The notes beneath the pieces are model-generated. The model ran no database searches and was not told where the DNA came from. It saw only the letters and a program-made list of their open reading frames with translations. The position numbers and the translations under genes are program-made. Positions 55,701-62,209 of a DNA stretch of 64,000 nt are shown in pieces. The stretch's first letter is position 1, and every line of letters begins with the position of its first letter. The stretch comes from Arcicella rosea. GTDB lineage: Bacteria > Bacteroidota > Bacteroidia > Cytophagales > Spirosomataceae. Location of the stretch: contig NZ_JACHKT010000017.1 of the NCBI RefSeq assembly GCF_014204325.1, positions 1 to 64,000 of the forward strand, written 5' to 3'.

Positions 55701-56321
55701 AAAAATAGGTATCCTTTTGGGAACATTAGGAGTTCCTTCTAAAGCAGTAGTAAAAAATGTAACTTCATTACTAAGCTCAGACAATCGAGTAACATTGAAT
55801 GCAGTTTTTTGCGAGTATAAACCTACATAATATCTTTTTCCAGAATCCAAACCTGAAATAATATAAGTTTCTATATTGCCAGGATTAGAAGGTGAAATTA
55901 TCAATTTTTTACCTCCTTCAGCTTCACCTGACAATTCCGATGTAGATACAACTAAGTAATATATATCTGATTTCGTTACTGAGTTTCCACCAAATCCTTG
56001 CGGAGCTGTCCATCTCAACTTTGCTGAAATAGTATCAACAATCTCTACAGTCAAGTTGTTAATTTTTGATGGAGGATTTACAACTTTATCAGTTGTCATT
56101 TTTGTAGAACTCCAATAAGTACATTCATCATCTTGAACCCAGTGTAAATGAGTAATGCCGTTCGGGCTGTAGTCTAAATCAATGAACCCTTTATTGGCTT
56201 CACTAAGTGAAATTACATGACCGCCTATATTATCTTGTATTGCAATAACATCACCAAATAGACCTGGGTCTTCTATCAGTTTATTGATGTTTATATCTTT
56301 TGTTAATACTATTTTCTTCAT
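49722..56321 (-). CDS. Giant multidomain protein: FnIII, GH-A glycosidase-like, beta-helix
   Basis: A 2199-aa protein without signal peptide. In order it has an N-terminal domain, FnIII (about 85-195), a carbohydrate-binding-like sandwich (215-380) and a TIM-barrel glycosidase-like region (395-880). The last has EPGNERD (Glu554 as acid/base) and GVTEFGYD (Glu693 as nucleophile), the clan GH-A pattern. Two FnIII domains (about 930-1110), an Ig-like domain, a right-handed beta-helix (about 1500-1850) and C-terminal sandwich domains follow. This layout suits a phage depolymerase or host-binding protein. Confidence 0.8.
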   Translation of the reverse strand: MKKIVLTKDININKLIEDPGLFGDVIAIQDNIGGHVISLSEANKGFIDLDYSPNGITHLHWVQDDECTYWSSTKMTTDKVVNPPSKINNLTVEIVDTISAKLRWTAPQGFGGNSVTKSDIYYLVVSTSELSGEAEGGKKLIISPSNPGNIETYIISGLDSGKRYYVGLYSQKTAFNVTRLSELSNEVTFFTTALEGTPNVPKRIPIFSDKIYQPLTKVAFNNGEMLTNYPEFKRLAEVQDYFVDNNGVAEGVPPYTQVAATSSYNTWEISWFNVGNFSKVYFELDGFYTLDYVYCLFGTNNRFKIYTSADGINLIEAFDRQSNPINMTSGWAKIPIANIAKTGVKYIILGISGGYSWYNGIMPYGTRENSSVVVGKKYKSLIPKKPLSQIMGTNVFPDEQQMDWVGQVSYFNRIYTNSDWLMSGIYKNAGVVSTDPDDIQMNSALSHFVNWETQFDEMKAAGSKDLCITLVADFVYLRESNNDNNLKPLNKGLNQFNLNVTTDPHSYSHAARIWGALAYRWGFNPDSPDVYNQFVESDGKKGLGYVKFYEPGNERDRHWNGASAFFNPEEMAAYLSAIWDGHNGALGVGFGIKGADPNAVLVMPGMFSINTDYIQVMKMWWDVYRGKGDYPIKFLNFHHYNGYSETNDLPEYPPLSLEVHALMPEYGELIHKTQIMNSLRSLEMQNCHIGVTEFGYDESYKAIFGFDKTEPKDRAFFKLCGLLRSYMIYNSLGLDIVCQYIYGQTGQDGNGFYLENLGDQEVLQKKFGTSMLTEGIEYYNSPNRKRLTAFWYVAAFKTEIEGYTYTHTVMEAGVLRIAEFDIVVDYSLDTWIFAYKNNDTDDTILVAWKAVDDYSSYNLKLKVNNSATLIESINFEEQEVKQDVNGTVLNLIPVINSSVKYITTTISALPVIIKTSLVGTKVLKTPKDLKAQILSPTSIKIAWTDENIGQNKARIYISTDATSGFTIVEEEYRDNAETTIVGLTPNTPYYFRVQFVDEDKLSNLSSTVQGRTARVLVEPTNLIQLSSTASNIQLGWDYSLLEEAKATHFNIFRSTEVNGTYAQIAQIPVNLRTYRDFGLVASSNYFYKIQAYNDGSFSPFSFTGAGTTTQPSYEPPTVTAISTDVLGSTIELVFNEEMKDEQTAINAFSIVEQFAGRTIFHPVISIYISPLDKTKVILYFDVQIFKTSIITVSYSASQGTLKSLYNFAVNSFTNYVVTNNVSVQLGAVREYLELNSIQVAFNTITSTTPNASGIANVKILAGGSSIVQWNFEDANGIIVGLDYSPDPEGFSGMDFYTRKYAGKQEWKEGDTSGLTTQTITKGLMRFRTTGSSIYYEHSTDGGITWVIVHTANQPNVDLFVKFYSDGTGQKIINLVGYNLEGTSIIITPDAPTNMVIDDELNLVSFTLNPAYPIGEHEYCANFSSFSQNWLIVPSNPISIGDINIPKGDFATRVREATGRAASPALLSTVDITGTINSSSPIMVQKSNGGTVLFGCNTREELDDWLATASITENLMVQFNTQTTYLLNSEYNPVYNNGTNWITFQGAAGVRPIFDVQELAGTVWNVRNYTILRNIELRNGDLESPSGTLIRGDQRHHCKFFDIIFDRGFCCIRATDGGTAGQGIHDFEIDNITVRNVWGGSFRINGELTNPDCNMIIRNIKLDDTTGNAGIVGKGGVIANSNNRRYSPALVLKLTSGYTIENIYNVSGDKLYDMGELENCSNALVKNVQGTEIKITGGQSAYTQFIETGVNIRLENCYFPTNPSWMYALNGLDMIHCQFKLFIYDCQNLRKFRGNILLGGLYGRLLTPADMPLQESDNILIADSISERYVEWTFPSDPDFAVTEANKANYKLTRGQNTLFIPYSQRATVNQNPDGSLRANSVGNGLITAVLDGVDVDFNRLNRVYPTDPGPFSGLLPDMNDQPEPPTVIADNLARTLVFSHALGSSQIVYNTDGGPFVQYTGVIAMGDNAKSAYFHMAKIKAAAYRNESAVVGSPAFTDKPVSDNYEVLQTVEINFKGAYHPSSSDSNVNEYAPAPTNTIAKSVNLVNTTGSASGLTISAFETGFTGATPNALPEGLYIRSENAMRTALELNNGNPIAKLKITGLDDTKFYQFYVISCSQYAGHQTKFTIGDAIEIKDTGLSYPYVADGELHSNPAVTKINDRVSTSGELILEIEKTGSGWDATVINYLVIEETTEAKPV

Positions 56322-56620
56322 TAGAATATTACGTTTCCGTTTTGTGGTGGTATTAAGTATTCAAAATCCGCTTTTACAGATTCTGGTCTCCAAAAATTAT
56401 TCGTCAAACCACCGTCAAGGATGTAAGTGATTTTGTCTTCTTTCACAAAGCATGTCATGCCTTCTTCTCTTACCTCAGAAAAAATAGCATCCCTTTCTTG
56501 TATTGTTAGTTTAGAATGATGCCCGCCTTTTTGAAAGTTTGCAAAGCCAGTTGCGTATTTATCTTGTGGATTAGCTCTTGTTACTGGGCCATAAACCACC
56601 GTTCCTGTTGTTTCTTCCAT
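56321..56620 (-). CDS. Tail-fibre-associated-like small protein
   Basis: A 99-aa protein containing GPVTRANPQDKYATGFANFQ, KGGHHSKLTIQERDAIFSE and REEGMTCFVKEDKITYIL. I recall this pattern from small domains attached to tail-fibre or appendage proteins in Bacteroidota phages. Its stop overlaps the ATG of the 2199-aa gene (TAATG), and its ATG overlaps the stop of the upstream gene. Tight coupling suggests one complex with both. Confidence 0.65.
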   Translation of the reverse strand: MEETTGTVVYGPVTRANPQDKYATGFANFQKGGHHSKLTIQERDAIFSEVREEGMTCFVKEDKITYILDGGLTNNFWRPESVKADFEYLIPPQNGNVIF

Positions 56621-57414
56621 TATGTTATTGCAATTTGAATATTAGAAGAGTTTTGAATATTTATCATTCTATAAACATTAAATAATGCTGTATATCCACT
56701 AGCATTTGTAATGTTTTGTTGTGTTTTCACAAAGCCGTTATTCACCAAACCGTTCATGATAAAGGTCGCATCTCCAAGGCTTGCTTCATAGGCAATTATT
56801 GGATATTCACCATTACCATTAATCGTTACTGTTCTGTTTTTTGAATTAACCAACACACTATTTTGCAAAGCAAGTATGTCAGCATTTGTGAAAGATGTAT
56901 TCGGACTAGAACCATAGTACATTCTATTGTCAAAACGTATTGTACTTGTTTTAGTAACAGTGTTTTTCTCATCACTAGCCGAAAGCGTGAATATTGTATT
57001 TACACTAATATTTAACCCATTCTTGGTAAAGCTATTTGACGTAACAGCACCAATACCGTTATCAATACTTAAAGAAGAAGGCGTTTTATTCAATGAATAG
57101 TTAAAGACGATACTATTTATTATTGAGCCTTTTTCAACAATATTTATACTATTTGTAAAAGAATTAATTACAATTGGCAAGTATTCTAAATCTTCTAATC
57201 TATCTTCTATTGAATCCAATTCAGAATCTAATTGACTAACTTTATTTAAAAATTCATCATCATCAACAACAGGGTTTGTAATAGCAATATTCCCTGTTTG
57301 AGGAGTGGAAGAAGAACTTGTTTTCTTTTTTATGTAAGAAGAGAAATACCAGAAAAACCCTGCAAAAGTTGCAAGGATTGAAAGGATAATAAGGAGGATT
57401 GTTTTCTTGTTCAT
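56620..57414 (-). CDS. Membrane-anchored tail-fibre-like protein
   Basis: A 264-aa protein with an N-terminal TM (about 4-26), Ser-rich linker with PQTGN (about 37-41), and a short coiled coil (FLNKVSQLDSELDSIEDRLE). It then has a beta-rich domain with SASDEKNTVTKTSTIRFDNR and a C-terminal NASGYTALFNVYRMINIQNS. The C-terminal half resembles receptor-binding domains of phage fibres. An N-terminal membrane anchor on such a domain is unexpected for a tailed phage. Confidence 0.65.
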   Translation of the reverse strand: MNKKTILLIILSILATFAGFFWYFSSYIKKKTSSSSTPQTGNIAITNPVVDDDEFLNKVSQLDSELDSIEDRLEDLEYLPIVINSFTNSINIVEKGSIINSIVFNYSLNKTPSSLSIDNGIGAVTSNSFTKNGLNISVNTIFTLSASDEKNTVTKTSTIRFDNRMYYGSSPNTSFTNADILALQNSVLVNSKNRTVTINGNGEYPIIAYEASLGDATFIMNGLVNNGFVKTQQNITNASGYTALFNVYRMINIQNSSNIQIAIT

Positions 57415-57749
57415 AATCTTCTTTTGACCCAGCCAAACGCTATTTTGAATACAAAAAATAAGAGAATCAAGGCTAAAAGAAAAACAAACCCTACTGAATA
57501 TACGACCGTCTTATTTTCTTGAATCGCTTTGTTAGCCAATAGGGTTGTTTGTTGTTTTTGCTTATTTGCCTTGGCTACTAGAAGAAGGTATAATTCGGTA
57601 TCTTCCTTGCTTTCTTCTGCCTGTTGTTCGTAAAGCTGTTGGATTTTCTTACTCGCTTCAATTGATTTTTGGGCATCTTTGTCAGCGAAGAAAATCCCAA
57701 TTTGAGAGAATACTTCAACAACAATTGATATTGGCTCGAATGCAACCAT
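57411..57749 (-). CDS. Coiled-coil protein with C-terminal TM (paralog A)
   Basis: A 112-aa protein with a helical coiled-coil region (about 22-78), then a TM segment (SVGFVFLLALILLFFVF) and a short end IAFGWVKRRL. It is similar in layout and end sequence to the next upstream gene product, which also ends TM-FK-AFGW. It overlaps the 264-aa gene by 4 nt. Confidence 0.65.
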   Translation of the reverse strand: MVAFEPISIVVEVFSQIGIFFADKDAQKSIEASKKIQQLYEQQAEESKEDTELYLLLVAKANKQKQQTTLLANKAIQENKTVVYSVGFVFLLALILLFFVFKIAFGWVKRRL

Positions 57750-57755
57750 TTTGAA

Positions 57756-58301
57756 TTAAGTAATTGGATTTTGTTTTTTAGATGATGTCCATCCAAAAAC
57801 AGCTTTAAAGACTAAGTAAATAATCCCAAAGGCTAAAGCAAGCACAGAGGCTACTAGCAACCAATTGGTTATATTGTTTGATTTTGCTCGATTGGCTAAT
57901 TGAGTAGCCTCATTGGTTTTTGTTTCTGCCTGTGCTTTCAGGGCATCATAAAGGGCTTGGTCAGCCTTACTAGCTTCTGCCTGAGCCATCAGCTTTTCAG
58001 CCTCTACATTAAGCTTTGCTACTTGCTTATTTGCATCCCCATTAATCCAAGCTGATGCAACATTAGTAAGTGATGAAACGATACTTGATGCGGGGTCGCC
58101 TGACCCCGTATTAGTTTTATTAGAACCTGTACCAGAACCAGATGCTCCAAAAATACCCCCAATTACGTCTAAAAAACTACCTCCTGTTGATGAGGAACTA
58201 TTAGTTTCTGTAGTCTTTGTGGGTGTAGTAGTGGTAGTAGATGGTGTTGCCGAACCAATAGGGAGCGATGTTGTTGATTTTGCCGAATTAAATAGACCCA
58301 T
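57756..58301 (-). CDS. Coiled-coil protein with C-terminal TM (paralog B)
   Basis: A 181-aa protein with a Thr/Ser/Gly-rich N-terminal third, a helical region (AKLNVEAEKLMAQAEASKAD...) and a TM near the C-terminus (WLLVASVLALAFGIIYLVF) ending KAVFGWTSSKKQ. The second half parallels paralog A. The ATG at 58301 is preferred because it lies 4 nt after the upstream stop. A longer frame to 58358 overlaps that gene. Confidence 0.65.
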   Translation of the reverse strand: MGLFNSAKSTTSLPIGSATPSTTTTTPTKTTETNSSSSTGGSFLDVIGGIFGASGSGTGSNKTNTGSGDPASSIVSSLTNVASAWINGDANKQVAKLNVEAEKLMAQAEASKADQALYDALKAQAETKTNEATQLANRAKSNNITNWLLVASVLALAFGIIYLVFKAVFGWTSSKKQNPIT

Positions 58302-58305
58302 TTCC

Positions 58306-58902
58306 TTATTGTTTATTTTTTTTGTCTTGTCTGCCTTTCCACCATAAAACTCCTCCAATAATTACTGATATAAACCCAAAGACAATTAACAAAATTGAAG
58401 TTAAATTGAAATTACTATTACCTCCCGTTGCTGTATTGCCAGTTTGGGGGTCAGCTCCATCGGCAAGTTTATCTATTACATCTTGCTTTTTTTTAGCAGC
58501 TGCTTCAGCGGCTATTTTGTCTTTGTTTTCTCTTTTGTATCGTTCCTCTCCTGCCCAAACAGCGTCTAAGGTAATAATTTCAGATTTCACATATACTGGT
58601 CTTCTTTCTTCTCGATAGTTCCCTGCACCCCAACCAAATATACCTCCTGACTGCCTAACCGTAACATTAAAACTCATTAACTGGTATTCAACACCTCCAT
58701 CAATAATAACTTGACCTAGAGCTATTCCCAATTTATCGCCTATAAGAAGTACTAAATCTTTTGGTGGCACTGCTGCACCATCTGTATCTCCATAGAAGGT
58801 TTGTAAAATTTGCTTATTGCCAGGGAAATTTGTGGTTTCATAAGCAAATTGCTCTCCAGGAATGCCAACAAAACATTCCGTATCTTTAGTAATTGCTGCC
58901 AT
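58306..58902 (-). CDS. Membrane-anchored protein with PQTGN motif before TM
   Basis: A 198-aa protein. Residues 1-115 are a beta-rich domain (FVGIPGEQFAYETTNFPG, DLVLLIGDKLGIALGQVII). A lysine/alanine-rich helix follows, then DPQTGNTATGG and a TM segment (SILLIVFGFISVIIGGVLWW) with a basic tail. The soluble part should therefore lie on the outside if the basic tail is cytoplasmic. No family recognised. Confidence 0.65.
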   Translation of the reverse strand: MAAITKDTECFVGIPGEQFAYETTNFPGNKQILQTFYGDTDGAAVPPKDLVLLIGDKLGIALGQVIIDGGVEYQLMSFNVTVRQSGGIFGWGAGNYREERRPVYVKSEIITLDAVWAGEERYKRENKDKIAAEAAAKKKQDVIDKLADGADPQTGNTATGGNSNFNLTSILLIVFGFISVIIGGVLWWKGRQDKKNKQ

Positions 58903-58903
58903 T

Positions 58904-59710
58904 TTAATATTTTGATTTAAAAATATTCCTCAACAAAATGATAAGGAAAAAGACAAGAATGAAAACCCCGAAAAACCACATCAAAAAGGTACTAGTTATA
59001 TCCTCGCTTGCTTCCTGTGGAATATCTTCACCTTGTTTAATAAAATACATTTTTCCTTTTATTTTCAGGGCGTTGTACCATTGCCCAGCTCTCTGAAAAA
59101 TTTGATAACCTCCATCTACGATTGAATAAGGTTTTGTAATCAAACCAAGGTGGTCGTACTTTGTGCCTTCTACATGGATGGCATTATAATAAGAAGGATA
59201 AATAAAGTCTGTAACAAATACATCATTAATGTAATAGCCAATATCCAATCTGTTACCCGGGTCACCTAATTCTACTAAAAAAGTGGCTGTTCTGTCTGCA
59301 AACTCAGGGTCTTTGCCAACCAGCCTATTTTCAAGAAATGGATTAATACACATTTCGATGGTTTCCTCACTAACTACCTTTTCAAAACGACTCTGCGTAA
59401 AATCAAAGTCTGTCCAATTTCTGTAAATAACCTTACAATAAGCTCTTCTATTGTTACCAGAACCCGTAAAAGAGTGATAGCCATTGATACCAGTACGTTC
59501 AGAGATAGAGTCAACTACGGAAGTAATCCAAAAATCACTTGGCACTTCTGATTCATACCTAAATGCAACTACATCCGCTTCAATACCCCAATGTGGAGCA
59601 ACATCCCTTTGCATTTGAATTTGTATAGCTGAAGCAATCTCAGTAAGTCTAGTAAAACCAACCTTACCAGAAATATCAATCAGTGCTACTTTTCTTTTGG
59701 TATAAGCCAT
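58904..59710 (-). CDS. Membrane-anchored protein of a putative metalloprotease-like family
   Basis: A 268-aa protein. Its body (VALIDISGKVGFTRLTEIASA, APHWGIEADVVAF, GINGYHSF, VSEETIEMCINPF, LVELGDPG, FVTDFIYPSYY) parallels a bacterial family I recall with SHExxEMLxDP. In that family the motif is metal-like, but here the histidine is missing (VSEETIEM). A C-terminal TM (FLMWFFGVFILVFFLIILL) with a basic end anchors it. Function is unknown. Confidence 0.65.
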   Translation of the reverse strand: MAYTKRKVALIDISGKVGFTRLTEIASAIQIQMQRDVAPHWGIEADVVAFRYESEVPSDFWITSVVDSISERTGINGYHSFTGSGNNRRAYCKVIYRNWTDFDFTQSRFEKVVSEETIEMCINPFLENRLVGKDPEFADRTATFLVELGDPGNRLDIGYYINDVFVTDFIYPSYYNAIHVEGTKYDHLGLITKPYSIVDGGYQIFQRAGQWYNALKIKGKMYFIKQGEDIPQEASEDITSTFLMWFFGVFILVFFLIILLRNIFKSKY

Positions 59711-59712
59711 TG

Positions 59713-60297
59713 CTATAAAATTGGTGTTTGGGGACTTTGGTTAATTTGCTTTCGTGCAAGTCGTTTCCGATTTGCACCTCTGACTAAAAGGAAAATAAGT
59801 ACAGGAACTAATACCACCATTGGCATAAACCAAGGCCAGTTGACTTTTAACCAGTTCAAAAAGGGATTCGCAACCGCTGTTTCATTTTTGTCAGAATCAG
59901 TGTCATGTGGTTCATTCATGATATTATCATCAATGGCAGGTGTTTTCTTTGTTTTACCCAAAAAGTCAAATAAACTCTTAGCTAAGTCAATTCCTTTTTC
60001 AAAGATATTTTTATCTGAAGAGGTATTTCCTGAAACTGGTGTACTATCGTTTACAATAGAGTCTGCTAGATTAAATTCCCTTGTATTGAATATTACATAG
60101 AACTTTTCACCATCCTTTTCAAATTCTGTAAATCTGTTTGTTTCACCTAATCCAGCTATATTTTCTTTGCTTACTTTTCCGAGTAAAGCACCGTAAGAAG
60201 CACCATAACTTCTTGAAGAAATTGTTGGTGCGTCAAAATATTCTACGTACTCAATGCTATCATTTACGTACAGGTATTTTCCAATAATTGATGCCAT
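59713..60297 (-). CDS. Membrane-anchored protein, C-terminal TM
   Basis: A 194-aa protein with a beta-rich N-terminal domain (YLYVNDSIEYVEYFDAPT...) and a linker with TPVSGNTSS, similar to PQTGN. A helical stretch and a TM near the C-terminus (WFMPMVVLVPVLIFLLV) end in a basic tail. It ends in TAG, 2 nt before the next ATG. No family recognised. Confidence 0.65.
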   Translation of the reverse strand: MASIIGKYLYVNDSIEYVEYFDAPTISSRSYGASYGALLGKVSKENIAGLGETNRFTEFEKDGEKFYVIFNTREFNLADSIVNDSTPVSGNTSSDKNIFEKGIDLAKSLFDFLGKTKKTPAIDDNIMNEPHDTDSDKNETAVANPFLNWLKVNWPWFMPMVVLVPVLIFLLVRGANRKRLARKQINQSPQTPIL

Positions 60298-60301
60298 TTG
60301 A

Positions 60302-60784
60302 TTATTTGTTTAGTGCCAATGATGGCACACGCTTAACGCCTGAATTAATAATGCATCTTCGTAATTGCATAGGACTTACCGAGGACGGACGTACAAGTGG
60401 AATTGATATAGATACATGATTTTTAATTGCTTCATAACAGATTTCAGAACAGAACTTACTGTTCTTATGTTGTAGTGCTATTCCGTAAACCATGCCTATT
60501 ACTCCCAATTTGTCATAAGGTGAACCTTCATGATTTTTCATAAATTGATACACTTCTCGCCAATTATCTGAAGGGAGCATATAAATCTCAAAAAGATTTG
60601 GCTTCTTGATATTTTGCCACGGTTGAAAATCAGTTCCTATGCTTCCCCACGATGACGCTCTCAAATTGTCCAACTCATCAAAAACGATTTCACAATGTAC
60701 CCATTCTCCTTTTACTCCAAGCAACATCATCCGTTGCTTGAAGTAATTATCAATGTTTTTGTAATGCTCAAACAAAATGTGCAT
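60302..60784 (-). CDS. Permuted NlpC/P60-like (YiiX-type) cysteine hydrolase
   Basis: A 160-aa protein. WVHCEIVFDE carries the early histidine and NSKFCSEICYEAIKNH the late cysteine, the permuted order seen in YiiX/LRAT-type NlpC/P60 enzymes. GSPYDKLGVIGMVYGIAL fits the central part. Such enzymes cleave peptidoglycan peptides or lipids. No signal peptide is visible. It lies 2 nt downstream of the transglycosylase gene and 4 nt from the next. Confidence 0.7.
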   Translation of the reverse strand: MHILFEHYKNIDNYFKQRMMLLGVKGEWVHCEIVFDELDNLRASSWGSIGTDFQPWQNIKKPNLFEIYMLPSDNWREVYQFMKNHEGSPYDKLGVIGMVYGIALQHKNSKFCSEICYEAIKNHVSISIPLVRPSSVSPMQLRRCIINSGVKRVPSLALNK

Positions 60785-60786
60785 AT

Positions 60787-61704
60787 CTAGGATTGTATGT
60801 TTAGGTCGTTGAAAATAATATCCACTGAACCGTTTGGCCCTAATATGTTAGTAATGTAATTTGCTCCTACAAGGTGTCTTGGTACTTTACGATAATACTT
60901 AACTAACTCATCCATCTTTAAGTCTTGCGTGCCATCATTAAGCATTCTTCCTTCACCACGATTGTAAGCAAAAATCCAGCGATAAGTATTTATGAAGCCA
61001 TATTTGAACGCTAAACCGCTCAGGGTTGCTGCACAAGCATGAATGTTTATATCTGGTTTGAGCAAATCAGATTTAGTTAAAATGATTGTATTGTTTTTAA
61101 TCAATCCTTTGTCACTAAAGGGCTTTAACTGTGCCTTAGTAATCCAACCGATTGTTGGGTATCTAAGTACCGAATCTTTTGCAGTCGACAGAGAAATTTG
61201 AGCTAATCCCAGATAAATACCAGAGGAAGCGAAAGCGGAATCCTTAACACTAACAGAATCATCATGCTCTACTGCGATAATACCTAATATGATGTGTGAA
61301 GGAATCCGATGTACCTCAGATGCTTCTTGAATGATTTTACCGTAGGCATCCCAAACAGCCTTAATTCTTACTTTATTTTCTTCTCTGTTTTTAAGTGACC
61401 ATTTTACTACGCTACCAGTACTTGATAATTTTGTCATCGGATAGAATGACTGTTTGGTGGCATTGGCAGGTACTGTTTCGGTCAGAGAATTGAAGAGCTG
61501 TCCAGCAATTTCATATTGAAAATTACTTTTTGCAAAACCTAAGTTACGAGCCTCAAAACCAGCTTGATAACTAGAATCTGGCTCATAGTTGCTTAAATCA
61601 AGTTTAGCGGACACTTTTTGTGGATTGTAATTAAGAAAGTAATATCCACCGAATAAAATCACGACAAAGGCTATGACGATAAGAACGAATTTTCCTGTTT
61701 TCAT
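60787..61704 (-). CDS. Membrane-anchored lytic transglycosylase-like protein
   Basis: A 305-aa protein with an N-terminal TM (about 5-25) and an SLT-type lysozyme domain (about 120-285). The domain shows HRIPSHIILGIIAVEHDDS, with the candidate catalytic Glu in AVE, YLGLAQISLSTAKDSVL and WIFAYNRGEG. It would open the cell wall from its membrane anchor. It lies after the hairpin at 61714, so it may start a separate transcript segment. Confidence 0.75.
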   Translation of the reverse strand: MKTGKFVLIVIAFVVILFGGYYFLNYNPQKVSAKLDLSNYEPDSSYQAGFEARNLGFAKSNFQYEIAGQLFNSLTETVPANATKQSFYPMTKLSSTGSVVKWSLKNREENKVRIKAVWDAYGKIIQEASEVHRIPSHIILGIIAVEHDDSVSVKDSAFASSGIYLGLAQISLSTAKDSVLRYPTIGWITKAQLKPFSDKGLIKNNTIILTKSDLLKPDINIHACAATLSGLAFKYGFINTYRWIFAYNRGEGRMLNDGTQDLKMDELVKYYRKVPRHLVGANYITNILGPNGSVDIIFNDLNIQS

Positions 61705-61713
61705 AATAAAATT

Positions 61714-61744
61714 AAAATGCTGTACTTCATCAATACAGCATTTT
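61714..61744 (-). terminator. Hairpin between lysis block and membrane-protein block
   Basis: AAAATGCTGTA and TACAGCATTTT form an 11-bp stem with a 9-nt loop. On the minus strand TTTTAATTTTATT follows and the next ATG comes 10 nt later. It is a terminator or attenuator. Confidence 0.65.
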
Positions 61745-61762
61745 ATGATTAAATAATAAAAA

Positions 61763-62209
61763 TTAGTTGATTGATTTCAGAATTACTTTTGGCGAAATTG
61801 ACTTCACTTTTTCAAAGGCAATTTCTTTGGCTTCTTTCCGTGAGATATTGTAATGTTTTACAGTTACGGTTTTCTTCACACCTGAATTGTGTTGTATTTT
61901 TTTGGCAATTTGGTCAACTTGCTGAATGGTGTATTTAGGTGTTTTACCTAAGCCATCCAATTCGCCTAAGCCTTCACCCAAACCTTCACCCAAACCACGC
62001 TCAAGAATTAGAACTTTTTCAGAAAAGTCGTGCATCACTTTACCGTGTTTTAGCTGATAAATATTACCTCTTTCCTTGTCGTGTTCAGCAGAAACAACTG
62101 TCATGACTTTACCTTTGTACTTTTTCAAAGTACCGATGTAAATTACTTTATCACCTTTTTTAAATTTAAACTTATGGGTTTTCTTTTTACCCAATCCGAA
62201 AATTTCCAT
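61763..62209 (-). CDS. Basic KOW-like protein with GLGE repeats
   Basis: A 148-aa protein from ATG 62209. The N-terminal part (KFKKGDKVIYIGTLKKYKGK) resembles an SH3/KOW-like barrel. A middle GLGEGLGEGLGE stretch is a short tandem repeat. The C-terminal half is lysine-rich. It overlaps the transglycosylase frame by 23 nt. A TTG-started form from 62260 is less likely. Role unknown. Confidence 0.6.
   Translation of the reverse strand: MEIFGLGKKKTHKFKFKKGDKVIYIGTLKKYKGKVMTVVSAEHDKERGNIYQLKHGKVMHDFSEKVLILERGLGEGLGEGLGELDGLGKTPKYTIQQVDQIAKKIQHNSGVKKTVTVKHYNISRKEAKEIAFEKVKSISPKVILKSIN

Noticed and set aside
47810-60297. PQTGN as a sortase signal
   Set aside because: The host is Gram-negative, the motif is not C-terminal in the LPxTG manner and no sortase is seen. 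The resemblance to NPQTN is noted only.
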